Of a stretch of DNA of 64,000 bases, positions 56,401 to 64,000 are shown piece after piece. The notes under the pieces are model-generated. The model saw only the letters and a list, made by a program, of their open reading frames with translations. It searched no databases and was not told the origin of the DNA. Position 1 is the stretch's first letter; the number at the start of each line of letters is the position of its first letter. The position numbers were made by a program, and so were the translations under genes. Source of the stretch: an uncultured Flammeovirgaceae bacterium (lineage in GTDB: Bacteria > Bacteroidota > Bacteroidia > Cytophagales > Cyclobacteriaceae); contig CAKZYA010000033.1 of assembly GCA_937883755.1 (NCBI GenBank), positions 1 to 64,000 on the forward strand. The letters are read 5' to 3'.

Positions 56401-56484
56401 GACGACGTGCAGACCTTTGGTATTGACCGTTTCACTTACCCCACAGCTAGAACCATTCTATTGGGCATAAATGTGTCATTTTAA
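53434..56484 (+). CDS. SusC/RagA-family TonB-linked outer-membrane protein (second locus)
   Basis: The 1016-residue protein has a signal peptide (VALFFGCLMICLCHQAF), a carboxypeptidase-regulatory-like domain (IEGTITDENNQPLVGATVSIAG), the plug domain (VVVVAYGTQKRSDVTGSI, LLQGKVAGVNVSNASGEPGAAQNIVIRGVGS, LFVVDGF, DILKDASAAAIYGARAANGVV) and the barrel. Unlike the SusC at 33044 it has no STN domain, and no FecR or ECF sigma gene is adjacent, so its regulation must differ. It pairs with the SusD-like gene downstream. The imported substrate is unknown; the following AllA-like gene is the only nearby enzyme hint. Confidence 0.94.
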   Translation: MHSNSKVALFFGCLMICLCHQAFPTSTHEIRDGFFNKSPHETTITTPPSALDEIEGTITDENNQPLVGATVSIAGTSRGTITDVEGKFSITASPSDTLLVSFVGYSAKEIVIGNRTNITIQLLPDSQQLQDVVVVAYGTQKRSDVTGSIASANAEDFNKGLVVNPGQLLQGKVAGVNVSNASGEPGAAQNIVIRGVGSLRSGTTPLFVVDGFVLDNSTTGVATNPLNFINPQDIKSIDILKDASAAAIYGARAANGVVVITTKEGRVGKTDVNVSLSTARSTIANKIDVFSTDEFRRQVGAVGGTLFDAGGNTDWQDELTRTAVSNNVNLSFSGAGSERFSYYVSGGYEDQEGILANSHLRRYSARANLNQTGLNGRLKVDYNLTGARTENLRPDNDAIIVDMLQLNPTIPAYTDGEPTVLEEMLNPLIRNEIYSDDAENNRLLANISPSVEIIPNLTYKLNLGIDYSVTTRDIQLEPYVLLEGLEFGELANITTTNENQLVENTLTYNLERNQHNVTFLAGHSYQRTFVHQKTFELSSFASNGIEPRYQDQISTQEQPTTLRTFAREDELQSFFGRVNYAFASKYLLTATLRADGSSKFGENNRYGYFPSFAAGWNLSKEDFMTTLPFDNLKLRASWGQTGNQEIPSKITQASFLESKSENDTYPLDPNSNTLDDYPFGTIFTRLSNPDIQWEVSTQTNIGLDFSLLNYRLSGTIDYFNKVSENILLEVVPADPIQPTATFWTNVPEMEIRNSGIELALEYSDDLPSGLSYTVGGNLTYIQNEVVNSPFAVLTTGRATGAGQTGATINGYLNGEPIGAFYMKEFVGIGADGLNQFRDTNGDDQVLENDRTVVGSALPDLTYAFQLNLRYRGFEFGANFNGVSGNQIYNHTRMSLFNRGNLASSFNTTDVAVQFPNEDITNSNEVSTRYLEDGSFLRLNNATLAYTLPTTQMGLGDWVNSIRVSLTGQNLFVITNYSGFDPEVNTGSAIDDVQTFGIDRFTYPTARTILLGINVSF

Positions 56485-56551
56485 TCTACATTACTACTGG
56501 CTGATGCTATTATCAATGACCTCTATTCCAACAAAATAAATATTCAACAAG

Positions 56552-58300
56552 ATGAAAAATAGTGCGCTAATTTTAACCATGCTTATCTTACTTGCCCTTG
56601 TGAACTGGGGTTGTACTTCGTTAGAAGAGGAAGTGTTAGATGAATCGCTAACGGGTTCAGGACAAGCCGAAACGGTTAGCGGAGTGATTGCTCCGGCCTA
56701 CGGGCAGATTTCTTGGGTATGGCGACACACTAACTACTACGGCTTACAGCTACTGGCGGCTGATGAGGCCATCCTGCCCTATCGGGGTGGTACTGACTGG
56801 TTTGACGGGGGTAAGTTTATGGCAGTGCATCAGCACCAGATGACCTCCGGTAATGACTTAATTGGGGATTCTTGGAATGAGCTTACTAAAAACATATCTC
56901 GAGCTATCTTAGCAATTGAAGTTCTGCGCCCCCTGTCGGCTGAAGGAGATACCGAAGCACGAGAAGCTCTGCACGAAATGATAGCCTTACGGGCGTACTT
57001 AAATATACTGATGTTAGAAAGTTGGGGTGTTGTCTTTGCCAAGGAAACATCAGAGGAAATATCCGAATTACTGAGAGGCCAAGATGCTATTGACTATATT
57101 GAAAATGATCTACTATCGGTAGTAGATGTTATCAACACCGACCGGGGACCAGGACGTATTACCCAGAACGCCGTATGGGGATTCCTCGCTCGATTGTACC
57201 TCAACTCAGCGGTATACCGCGATCCCTACGGCACTTCTGAGTTTACTACCGAAGATATGAATCGGGTCATTGAGTACACCGATAACATTATTAACTCCGG
57301 CCAATATTCCTTGTCACCCGAATACTTCGACCTTTTCAACGATGAAAACATCAGTAATTCTGAGATTATCTTTTCCCTCGATCAACGGGGAGTACTCCGC
57401 CGGGAACATAGCCGCTGGGCATATTGGTCAATTGCTGGTTCTATGTTTCCCCGACCGGAATTTACTGGTGCTGATGGTACCGACGGTCCGGCTATTACCT
57501 CTGATTTCTATCAAACCTGGGCAGAAGCCTACGGCGATATTGATCCGGCGGAAGCTGATGCTCGGTTCTACCAGCAGAATACAATGGTTCCGGAAGAACT
57601 CCAGAACCTCACCGGAATGAATACCGAAAACGATGAGGATCATTTCTACTGCGTTGACCCGCTGGAGTTTGAAATGGATCGGGGTGTCCTTCGTGGAGTG
57701 CAGTGGGGACCGAGAAAAGGCCCAGACGGGGAATTTCTTACTTGCGACGGCGGGGTACGAATCTACCCAGTACAACAACTCAAAGGAAACGGTCCCGACC
57801 GCAACATTGGGTACGTAAACCATGTAGAACGGGTGGATTTCAGCAACGAGGGAAGACTGCACAATACAGGCTACCGAGTATCCAAGTACCAGTTTAGCCG
57901 TACTTCACCGAACGGAAACAACTTCAGCAGCGTAGATTTAGTGCTGATGCGCTTAGCCGAAATCTACCTCATGCGAGCCGAAGCTAAGCTACGCAATGGC
58001 GATGCTGCCGGGGCTCTGGCGGATGTGAACACTGTAAGAACTGCGCGAAACGCCCGTCCCGATCAAACCCCTGCTCCTCTTACGGCTATTGACCTAGATA
58101 TTTTATTCCGGGAGCGAGGATTTGAGCTATACTGGGAAGGTTTCCGACGAGGCGACCAGATTCGTTTCGGTAAATACGAAGATACTTGGGTAGAAAAAAC
58201 CAGTGTCGATGTTAGTAAGCGACTGTTCCCAATTCCTCAAAATGCTATTGATGGGGCTTCCAATGTAGAGGGTTTCCTGGAGCAAAATCAGGGGTACTAA
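56552..58300 (+). CDS. SusD/RagB-family outer-membrane lipoprotein (second locus)
   Basis: The 582-residue protein has a lipoprotein signal with lipobox VNWGC (Cys21). RagB/SusD helices follow: NELTKNISRAILAIEVLRPLS, ALRAYLNILMLESWGVVF, AVWGFLARLYLNSAVYRDP, and the C-terminal LVLMRLAEIYLMRAEAKLRNGDAAGALADVNTVR plus ERGFELYWEGFRRGDQIRFGKY, the most conserved SusD motif. It sits 67 bp downstream of the SusC-like gene, the standard pair. The substrate is unknown. Confidence 0.94.
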   Translation: MKNSALILTMLILLALVNWGCTSLEEEVLDESLTGSGQAETVSGVIAPAYGQISWVWRHTNYYGLQLLAADEAILPYRGGTDWFDGGKFMAVHQHQMTSGNDLIGDSWNELTKNISRAILAIEVLRPLSAEGDTEAREALHEMIALRAYLNILMLESWGVVFAKETSEEISELLRGQDAIDYIENDLLSVVDVINTDRGPGRITQNAVWGFLARLYLNSAVYRDPYGTSEFTTEDMNRVIEYTDNIINSGQYSLSPEYFDLFNDENISNSEIIFSLDQRGVLRREHSRWAYWSIAGSMFPRPEFTGADGTDGPAITSDFYQTWAEAYGDIDPAEADARFYQQNTMVPEELQNLTGMNTENDEDHFYCVDPLEFEMDRGVLRGVQWGPRKGPDGEFLTCDGGVRIYPVQQLKGNGPDRNIGYVNHVERVDFSNEGRLHNTGYRVSKYQFSRTSPNGNNFSSVDLVLMRLAEIYLMRAEAKLRNGDAAGALADVNTVRTARNARPDQTPAPLTAIDLDILFRERGFELYWEGFRRGDQIRFGKYEDTWVEKTSVDVSKRLFPIPQNAIDGASNVEGFLEQNQGY

Positions 58301-58337
58301 ACAACCGGATGAGGGCATCAGTAGTTTAACCTACTAG

Positions 58338-59036
58338 ATGCCTTTCAAAAACAAATGCATCAAAACGATACCCATTCGTATGGCTGCTCCTGACTACTTA
58401 AACCCTAACCTTCCGACTGACCTCAAACATGTTCAGATACCAATAGTCGAAGCTACTCCTGATACCTTGGATGGTTACGGTTACCTGGTAGATGATCCCG
58501 AAAAAACTAAGATTGAAATTGTTCGGTGGCCAGCCCAAGGTTGGCGTCCGGTTGATACCGATAGTGGTGATGAAGGAGGCACTACTGAAGGAACTTTTAT
58601 TGCTGAATGGAAAGGCGATATTTTGTACGGGCGCAATTCAGCAGTAGGTGGGCACTACATTCTCGGCTATGGAGCTGAGCCTACTAAAGCTACTGAAAAC
58701 CATCCGAACAAGCCACAAAGTCTATTTCTCTGGCACGCCAATTATCATCCCGATGGTGGTCAGATGTTCTTTCCTTTAGATAATGCTCCTTTCGTTGTCC
58801 CGCTGGCGTTACCTGGCGACGATGTAAAACCCGAAGATTTTGTGTGCTTCTGGTTTAAAGGGAATCAAGGGCTATACATTCACCCTAATATCTGGCACGA
58901 AGGAGTATTCGCACTGCAAGGACAACAACACTTTCTCGACCGTCAGGGTGCGGTTCACGCCCGGGTGTCAGTAGACTTTGCCCGAGAGTTTAACTGCTTG
59001 TTAAATATCAATATTAGTGATCTACTATCACACTAA
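58338..59036 (+). CDS. AllA-like ureidoglycolate lyase family protein
   Basis: The 232-residue protein resembles the ureidoglycolate lyase (AllA, PF04115-type) cupin-like family: WPAQGWRPVDTDSGDEGGTTEG, FWFKGNQGLYIHPNIWHEGVFAL and FLDRQGAVHARVSVDF, where His and other polar residues of the cupin barrel are kept. AllA cleaves ureidoglycolate to glyoxylate and urea in purine degradation, but no other allantoin gene is near, so another small hydroxy acid or amide substrate is possible. The in-frame ATG at 58380 gives MAAPDYL and is an alternative start. It lies 37 bp after susD, probably in the same transcript, and overlaps the next (convergent) gene by 23 bp. Confidence 0.72.
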   Translation: MPFKNKCIKTIPIRMAAPDYLNPNLPTDLKHVQIPIVEATPDTLDGYGYLVDDPEKTKIEIVRWPAQGWRPVDTDSGDEGGTTEGTFIAEWKGDILYGRNSAVGGHYILGYGAEPTKATENHPNKPQSLFLWHANYHPDGGQMFFPLDNAPFVVPLALPGDDVKPEDFVCFWFKGNQGLYIHPNIWHEGVFALQGQQHFLDRQGAVHARVSVDFAREFNCLLNINISDLLSH

Positions 59037-59562
59037 AGTCTTTCCCAATAACATAAGAAGTGCCGCCACTACTTCCTCCTCCAATACCAGTGTAGCTATT
59101 CCGATAAAAAGTGTTTTGTTGATTACGACTTGCCAGTTGCCAAAGGTTTAGTAAGGTTGGCTGACCTACATAGCCCACATTACCATAAGCATCCATCCAG
59201 TAGCGTCCGGGATTCACCTGCCCTACCCACATTCTGAGATTACGTACATCCTGCGCGTGTAGCTCGAGTCCATTTAGGAATACACCAGTATTTCCGTTAG
59301 CAGCATCAGCAGGTAAGTTTCCTCCTAAGGCCAAACCTGGCATTACTACACCTACTGTTGGTCCACCTTCCATTCCCCATAACCCTGAGTTACGATCATA
59401 CCAGTAACGCCCATCCAGAATATTGATACGGTACTGCTTCTCCAGAGCAATAATTGTTTCAGAATCAATCTTTTTCCGATTGATGTATACTGAGCGCTCA
59501 CTTTGTCCGAAGGAGATGCCAGTGGTCAAAACTGCTAATAAAAGTAAGGTAAATGCTTTCAT
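59014..59562 (-). CDS. Secreted small protein with two GRYW(Y/M)D repeats
   Basis: The 182-residue protein has a Sec signal peptide (MKAFTLLLLAVLTTGISFGQ). Two related units follow: NILDGRYWYDRNSGLWGMEGGPT and the later NPGRYWMDAYGNVGYVGQPTLLNLW, with GNTGVFLNGLELHAQD between them. The tail is Gly/Ser-rich (GIGGGSSGGTSYVIG). I recognise similar glycine- and tryptophan-rich motifs in hypothetical proteins but know no function. It is divergent from the BNR gene and its 3' end overlaps the AllA-like gene by 23 bp. Confidence 0.8.
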   Translation of the reverse strand: MKAFTLLLLAVLTTGISFGQSERSVYINRKKIDSETIIALEKQYRINILDGRYWYDRNSGLWGMEGGPTVGVVMPGLALGGNLPADAANGNTGVFLNGLELHAQDVRNLRMWVGQVNPGRYWMDAYGNVGYVGQPTLLNLWQLASRNQQNTFYRNSYTGIGGGSSGGTSYVIGKDFSVIVDH

Positions 59563-59725
59563 GAGATAAGTAGGTTTAGTAATAAAGTAAGGCTAATTAG
59601 CTAGTATTCTTTAGTCACCTCAGAGCAAGAAAAAGTAACTATCACCCAATATTCTAAAGCTATCTAAGCTACTTTTCAGAATTATCTCTTCTGCTAACAG
59701 TGAAAAGTTAACTTTCGAGTAGCTA

Positions 59726-59756
59726 TTGCAAAGCGGTTGACCGATGACTATCTTGG
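59726..59756 (+). promoter_or_regulatory. Possible promoter for the BNR protein
   Basis: TTG at 59726-59728 and TATCTTGG at 59749-59756, 20 bp apart, resemble the Bacteroidota -33/-7 pair (TTG, TAnnTTTG; one mismatch in the -7 element), 36 bp upstream of the ATG at 59793. Confidence 0.3.
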
Positions 59757-59792
59757 AGCCCCTAAGCTTTTTAGAATAAACCCGTACTTACC

Positions 59793-62700
59793 ATGAATCA
59801 AACCCGACCTACTTTATTACTTATCTTGGCTTTATGCTTCTTTTTCACTTTAGACTCCACCGCTCAACGCAAAAAAAAGCAATCAACTACAGTAGTCAGC
59901 TACGATGATTCTCTCTACAATGCCATTCAGTACCGATTAGTTGGCCCATTTCGAGGCGGACGTTCGGGGACAGTGACAGGAATAGTGGACGACAGAGATA
60001 CTTACTACTTTGGTTCCGTAGGTGGTGGAGTATGGAAAACAGATGATGGTGGAACGACTTGGAAAAATATATCGGACGGCTTTTTTGGGGGTTCGGTAGG
60101 TTCAGTAGCAGTATCTGAGTCTGATCCCAATGTGATCTATGTTGGATTAGGTGAGAAAACCATCCGCGGTAATGTGTCTTCTAACTTTGGGGTTTGGAAA
60201 TCAACCGATGCGGGCACCTCCTGGAGATTCATTGGTTTAAAAGACACTCGTCACATTGGCCGTATACGGATACATCCTACTAACCCGGATATCGTGTATG
60301 TTGCTGCGATGGGTGATCTTTGGCAGTCGAGTGAAGAACGCGGGGTTTACAAAAGTACCAATGGCGGCGAAACCTGGAATAAAATTCTGTATGCTAACCA
60401 GGATGCGGGGGCAGTAGACCTGGTTCTTGATCCTAACAACCCCCGTATTCTTTACGCCAGTACCTGGAACGTGCACCGCACTCCGTATAGCCTATCCAGT
60501 GGTGGCCCTGGTTCTGATCTATGGAAAAGTACTGATTCGGGAAAGAACTGGGAAAAATTGACCGAGAAAGAGAATATGCCTGCTTCTTCCCGGGGAATTA
60601 TCGGCGTGACGGTTTCTCCGGTTAACTCTGATCGGGTTTGGGCACTGATTGAAGCAGAAGACGGCGGAGTTTTTCGTTCGGATGATGCCGGAAAAACCTG
60701 GGCGAAGATTAACAGTGACCGAGCGCTACGCTCCCGTGCCTGGTACTACACTCGCATCATTGCCGATTCTCAGGATGCAAACAAGGTATACGCGATGAAT
60801 GTCTCTTACGCTAAGTCTACCGACGGCGGGAAAACATTTACGCTACATCGCGCTCCTCACGGCGACCACCATGACCTGTGGATTGACCCCGTTGATAATA
60901 CCCGGATGATTATTGCCGATGATGGTGGAGCCCAAGTTTCTACCGACGGTGGCGACAGTTGGACTACCTACCACAATCAGCCCACTGCTCAATTTTACCG
61001 AATTGCTACCGATAATCATTTTCCTTACCGTATTTACGGTGCCCAGCAAGACAACTCTTCCATTCGCATTACTCACCGCTCCGACGGATCGGCTATTACT
61101 GAAGATGACTGGGAAGTAACTGCGGGGGGCGAAAGCGCCTACCACGCTATTGACCCGGAAGATAATGACATCATTTACGGTGGCAATTACAAAGGCTACC
61201 TCTACCGATTCAATCACGAAAACAACCAACGCCGCTCTATCAACGTCTGGCCACTGAATCCGGCTGGCTCGGGGGTAGAAGTCATGAAATACCGTTTCAA
61301 TTGGAACTTCCCTACGTTCTTTTCGCATCATGATCCAGATAAACTCTACGCTTTCTCGCACCGGGTTCATGTAAGTACTACTGAAGGTGAAAGCTGGGAA
61401 ACCATCAGTCCTGACCTGACCCGAGCCGTACCCGAAACAATGGTTTCATCGGGTGGACCTATTACGCAGGATAATACTGGGGTTGAGTTCTACGCGACTA
61501 TTTTAACGGCTAACGAAAGTCCCTATCAGGAAGGTGAACTCTGGACTGGTTCCGATGACGGCTTACTACAACTGACCCAAGATGGCGGGGAAAACTGGAA
61601 GGATGTTACTCCGGCTGATGTTCCGAGCGACATCATGTGGAACTCTATTGATGTTCATCCTTCTGTGCGCGGTGGGGCATACGTTGCTGGAACCCGCTAC
61701 AAAAGTGGCGACTTTCAACCGTACTTGTATAAAACCACTGACTACGGCCAATCTTGGACAAAGATTACGGAGGGTATTGATGATTTACACTTCACTCGGG
61801 TAGTCCGGGCTGACCCTAAACGCGAAGGGTTACTCTACGCCGGAACTGAGTACGGATTGTACGTCTCGTTTGACGACGGTGCCAACTGGAAACCATTTCA
61901 ACTGAACTTACCTGAAGTACCTATTACCGATTTACAGGTACGAGATAATAACTTGATTGTAGCCACCCAAGGACGTAGCTTCTGGATAATTGATGATCTT
62001 ACTCCTTTGCATCAGCTGAATGAGGTTGTGGCACAGGCCGATTTTCACCTCTACCAACCTAAACCCAGCTACCGAATGAAGCAACAGGGACGAACAAGAT
62101 ACAACGCCTTGCTGCACGGCAAAAACCACCCCGAGGGAGTGATGATTTACTACCACTTGCAAGAAAAACCCGATAGTACTGACATAGTAAGCCTGGAAAT
62201 TCTGGAAGAGAACGGAGAGGTGATTAAAACGTTTACCAGTAACTCTGACAAGCTCAAGCAAAGGCTACGAGCTAAAAAAGGTAGTAACCTATTTGTATGG
62301 GATATGCGCTACCCGGATGCAGTATCGTTCAAAGGCTTGATTCTTTATTCCTCTAATACTGAAGGGCCTCAGGCTGTACCAGGAAACTACCGAGTTAGAC
62401 TAACGCTAAACGAAGAAAGTCAGGAACAAGACTTTGAAATCCTGAAAGATCCTCGCGTAAACAGCACTCAAGAAGACCTACAAGCCCAGTTTGATTTTCT
62501 GATTGATGTGCGAGACAAACTTTCGGAAGCTAATCAGGCGGTAATTGACATTCGCAATTTACGGAAAGACTTGGCGTATGTAAAAGAGAAGTTAGAGGAT
62601 AACCCAAATGGAGAAGCAATTTTGAAAGCTACTCAGGAATTAAACGATGAAATGACCATCATCGAGAACAACATCCACGAAACTCGCAATGAAGCCTACC

Positions 62701-62960
62701 AAGACCCACTCAACTTTGGTATCAAACTCAATAATCGCCTAGCTTATTTGGCTACCCACGAATCAGCTGGAGATTTCCGCCCAACTGAGCAGGCTATCGC
62801 TTACAAAAAAGAGGTTTCTGCCCAAATTGATGAGGAAATTGCTTCATTACAAAACCTTCTGAACGAACGTTTACCCACCATCAACCAAATGATGGAAGAG
62901 CAAAATATTGAAGTGCTGACTCGCCCAAAAAATGAAAATAACGAGGTTGGGATGAAATAG
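59793..62960 (+). CDS. Secreted BNR/sortilin-type beta-propeller protein
   Basis: The 1055-residue protein has a signal peptide (LLLILALCFFFTLDSTAQ). The body has many BNR (Asp-box) and YVTN-like units, for example GGGVWKTDDGGTTWKNISDG, GVWKSTDAGTSWRF, GVYKSTNGGETWNK, LWKSTDSGKNWEKL, VFRSDDAGKTWAKI and AQVSTDGGDSWTTY, forming two beta-propellers of the VPS10/sortilin class to about residue 745. The C-terminal part is a beta-sandwich-like domain and then a coiled-coil (about 890-1040). Such proteins may bind or hydrolyse glycans or bind surface ligands, and no catalytic residues can be assigned. It is followed by the deacetylase gene after 37 bp. Confidence 0.88.
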   Translation: MNQTRPTLLLILALCFFFTLDSTAQRKKKQSTTVVSYDDSLYNAIQYRLVGPFRGGRSGTVTGIVDDRDTYYFGSVGGGVWKTDDGGTTWKNISDGFFGGSVGSVAVSESDPNVIYVGLGEKTIRGNVSSNFGVWKSTDAGTSWRFIGLKDTRHIGRIRIHPTNPDIVYVAAMGDLWQSSEERGVYKSTNGGETWNKILYANQDAGAVDLVLDPNNPRILYASTWNVHRTPYSLSSGGPGSDLWKSTDSGKNWEKLTEKENMPASSRGIIGVTVSPVNSDRVWALIEAEDGGVFRSDDAGKTWAKINSDRALRSRAWYYTRIIADSQDANKVYAMNVSYAKSTDGGKTFTLHRAPHGDHHDLWIDPVDNTRMIIADDGGAQVSTDGGDSWTTYHNQPTAQFYRIATDNHFPYRIYGAQQDNSSIRITHRSDGSAITEDDWEVTAGGESAYHAIDPEDNDIIYGGNYKGYLYRFNHENNQRRSINVWPLNPAGSGVEVMKYRFNWNFPTFFSHHDPDKLYAFSHRVHVSTTEGESWETISPDLTRAVPETMVSSGGPITQDNTGVEFYATILTANESPYQEGELWTGSDDGLLQLTQDGGENWKDVTPADVPSDIMWNSIDVHPSVRGGAYVAGTRYKSGDFQPYLYKTTDYGQSWTKITEGIDDLHFTRVVRADPKREGLLYAGTEYGLYVSFDDGANWKPFQLNLPEVPITDLQVRDNNLIVATQGRSFWIIDDLTPLHQLNEVVAQADFHLYQPKPSYRMKQQGRTRYNALLHGKNHPEGVMIYYHLQEKPDSTDIVSLEILEENGEVIKTFTSNSDKLKQRLRAKKGSNLFVWDMRYPDAVSFKGLILYSSNTEGPQAVPGNYRVRLTLNEESQEQDFEILKDPRVNSTQEDLQAQFDFLIDVRDKLSEANQAVIDIRNLRKDLAYVKEKLEDNPNGEAILKATQELNDEMTIIENNIHETRNEAYQDPLNFGIKLNNRLAYLATHESAGDFRPTEQAIAYKKEVSAQIDEEIASLQNLLNERLPTINQMMEEQNIEVLTRPKNENNEVGMK

Positions 62961-62997
62961 AAAAATTAAAGTTAATGATCCTAAACTCTAAAGGTGT

Positions 62998-63897
62998 ATG
63001 AACAGGCTTTTAGCTACCTATTTACTGATTATCTCCTTTCAGGCAGTAGGGCAGCCGACAATTAGCTTCACCTTTGATGATGGAGTTACTAATGATTATC
63101 CGGGATACTCGTTTGATGTATGGAACCGTATGCTGTTAGACAAACTAGATAATGCTGGGATCAATACGGTCTTTTTTGTAACTGGCCACAATAAAGTCAA
63201 CCATAAGGGAACGTTTCTACTAAAAAGCTGGAATGATCGAGGCCATCAGATTGCTAACCACACCTATTCTCATCCTAACTACAATCGTGATGAGATTAGT
63301 GCGGCGACTTTTGCTAATGAGATTCTAAGAACAGACTCAATCATAAATGATTACGGGAATTACACCAAACTCTTTCGGTTTCCCTACCTTAAGGAAGGTA
63401 ATACTAAAGGGAAGGTTGATAGCATTCGCCAGTTTCTACAAACACAGGACTATCAGAATGGATACGTAACCATTGATGCCTCCGATTGGTACATTAATAG
63501 CCGATTGAGAAAACGACTAGCAAACGATCCCCAAGCTTCAGTTGAAGGTTTCAAACAGTTCTATCTAGATCACTTGTACGAAAGAGCCCAATTCTACGAA
63601 AATCTGTCATACAAGTTAATGGGTCGGCATATTCACCACACGCTCCTGCTGCATCATAATCTAGCGGCAGCTCTGTTCTTAGATGATTTGATTGCAATGT
63701 TTAAAGCCAAAGGATGGAGGGTTATATCTGCTGATAAAGCCTACGAAGACCCTGTCTTTGATCAAATACCCAACTACGCCGGAGAGAGCCTTATTTATGC
63801 ATTAGCAAAAGACTCAGGCAAGTTTGATAGCAGACTGCGGTATCCGGCTGAAGATGGAAAATACGAGGAGGAGAAGATGGATCGCCTGGGGTTATAA
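62998..63897 (+). CDS. Exported polysaccharide deacetylase (NodB-homology) family protein
   Basis: The 299-residue protein has a signal peptide (MNRLLATYLLIISFQAVGQ). The NodB domain follows: FTFDDG (motif 1, base and metal Asp), NHTYSHPNY (motif 2, metal His pair), RFPYLKEGN (motif 3, Arg-Phe-Pro-Tyr), DASDW (motif 4) and LLLHHNL (motif 5 His). All five motifs appear intact, so it should be an active deacetylase of N- or O-acetylated glycan or peptidoglycan. Substrate not known. It probably forms a transcript with the BNR gene before it. Confidence 0.9.
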   Translation: MNRLLATYLLIISFQAVGQPTISFTFDDGVTNDYPGYSFDVWNRMLLDKLDNAGINTVFFVTGHNKVNHKGTFLLKSWNDRGHQIANHTYSHPNYNRDEISAATFANEILRTDSIINDYGNYTKLFRFPYLKEGNTKGKVDSIRQFLQTQDYQNGYVTIDASDWYINSRLRKRLANDPQASVEGFKQFYLDHLYERAQFYENLSYKLMGRHIHHTLLLHHNLAAALFLDDLIAMFKAKGWRVISADKAYEDPVFDQIPNYAGESLIYALAKDSGKFDSRLRYPAEDGKYEEEKMDRLGL

Positions 63898-63931
63898 GAA
63901 GGTAGTATTATGAGTAGATAGATTTTCTAAA

Positions 63932-63967
63932 CAAATAAAAAACCCTCAATGGGTCACCATCAAGGGT
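63932..63967 (-). terminator. Probable intrinsic terminator of a minus-strand gene beyond the right edge
   Basis: On the minus strand ACCCT and ATGG pair with CCAT and AGGGT (63942-63967, loop GTCA, a 2-by-2 internal mismatch). A T-tract follows (complement of 63936-63942), as for an intrinsic terminator. It converges with the deacetylase gene and may also stop that transcript. Confidence 0.6.
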
Positions 63968-64000
63968 CTTAAATTCTAGTTGATATCATTCTGCCGTTTT

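Noticed and set aside
57428-57862. 144-codon minus-strand frame inside the SusD-like gene
   Set aside because: The SusD gene is intact with conserved motifs, so this is a shadow.
60843-61370. 175-codon minus-strand frame inside the BNR gene
   Set aside because: It is antisense to an intact, clearly conserved gene and has no family features.

Overview
The window looks like chromosome of a Bacteroidota bacterium, most likely order Cytophagales. The evidence is two SusC/SusD-type outer-membrane uptake pairs, an ECF sigma/FecR/STN-SusC signalling chain, lipoprotein and Tat-type export signals on many catabolic enzymes, a giant secreted thrombospondin-3/cadherin-repeat protein, an RHS-tip toxin of the Bacteroidetes type, and moderate, AT-leaning composition. 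No rRNA, tRNA, CRISPR array or insertion sequence with a recognisable transposase was seen.

Layout. 1-4636 (minus) is a very large surface protein that runs off the left edge of the window; positive-strand ORFs in it are only shadows. 5306-10506 (minus) holds xseB, xseA, a PduO-type cobalamin adenosyltransferase and a large membrane-TPR protein. 10644-12328 (plus) carries an exported alpha/beta hydrolase and a DUF1080 protein. 12464-22312 mixes an HtrA protease, free-methionine-R-sulfoxide reductase, a helicase-nuclease fusion, a helix-hairpin-helix protein and an FtsX-like permease.

22368-38538 (minus) is a coherent catabolic locus. Read in transcription order it is: ECF sigma, FecR, SusC with STN domain, SusD, RraA-like, enolase-superfamily, RraA-like, enolase-superfamily, enolase-superfamily, BASS-type transporter, AGE-type epimerase. 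The RraA proteins carry Sec signals and the enolase-superfamily proteins carry Tat-type twin-arginine signals, so a dehydratase/aldolase route for an acidic sugar outside the cytoplasm is inferred. Imperfect inverted repeats sit in several gaps of the operon. This is the most interesting uncharacterised system here.

38918-42628 is accessory: a PhoX/DUF839 protein, then a small DUF2281-like ORF, a cluster of short repeats that overlap the 3' ends of two genes, and an orphan RHS-tip toxin with its probable immunity gene, abutting the end of glgB. 42687-50065 (minus) encodes the complete GlgE alpha-glucan pathway (GlgE, TreS-maltokinase fusion, GlgB). 50513-53092 is a TonB-dependent receptor. 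From 53434 the genes are mostly on the plus strand: a second SusC/SusD pair with an AllA-like ureidoglycolate lyase homologue, a small repeat protein on the minus strand, a large BNR/sortilin-type protein and a polysaccharide deacetylase. The right edge holds a probable intrinsic terminator for a minus-strand gene outside the window.
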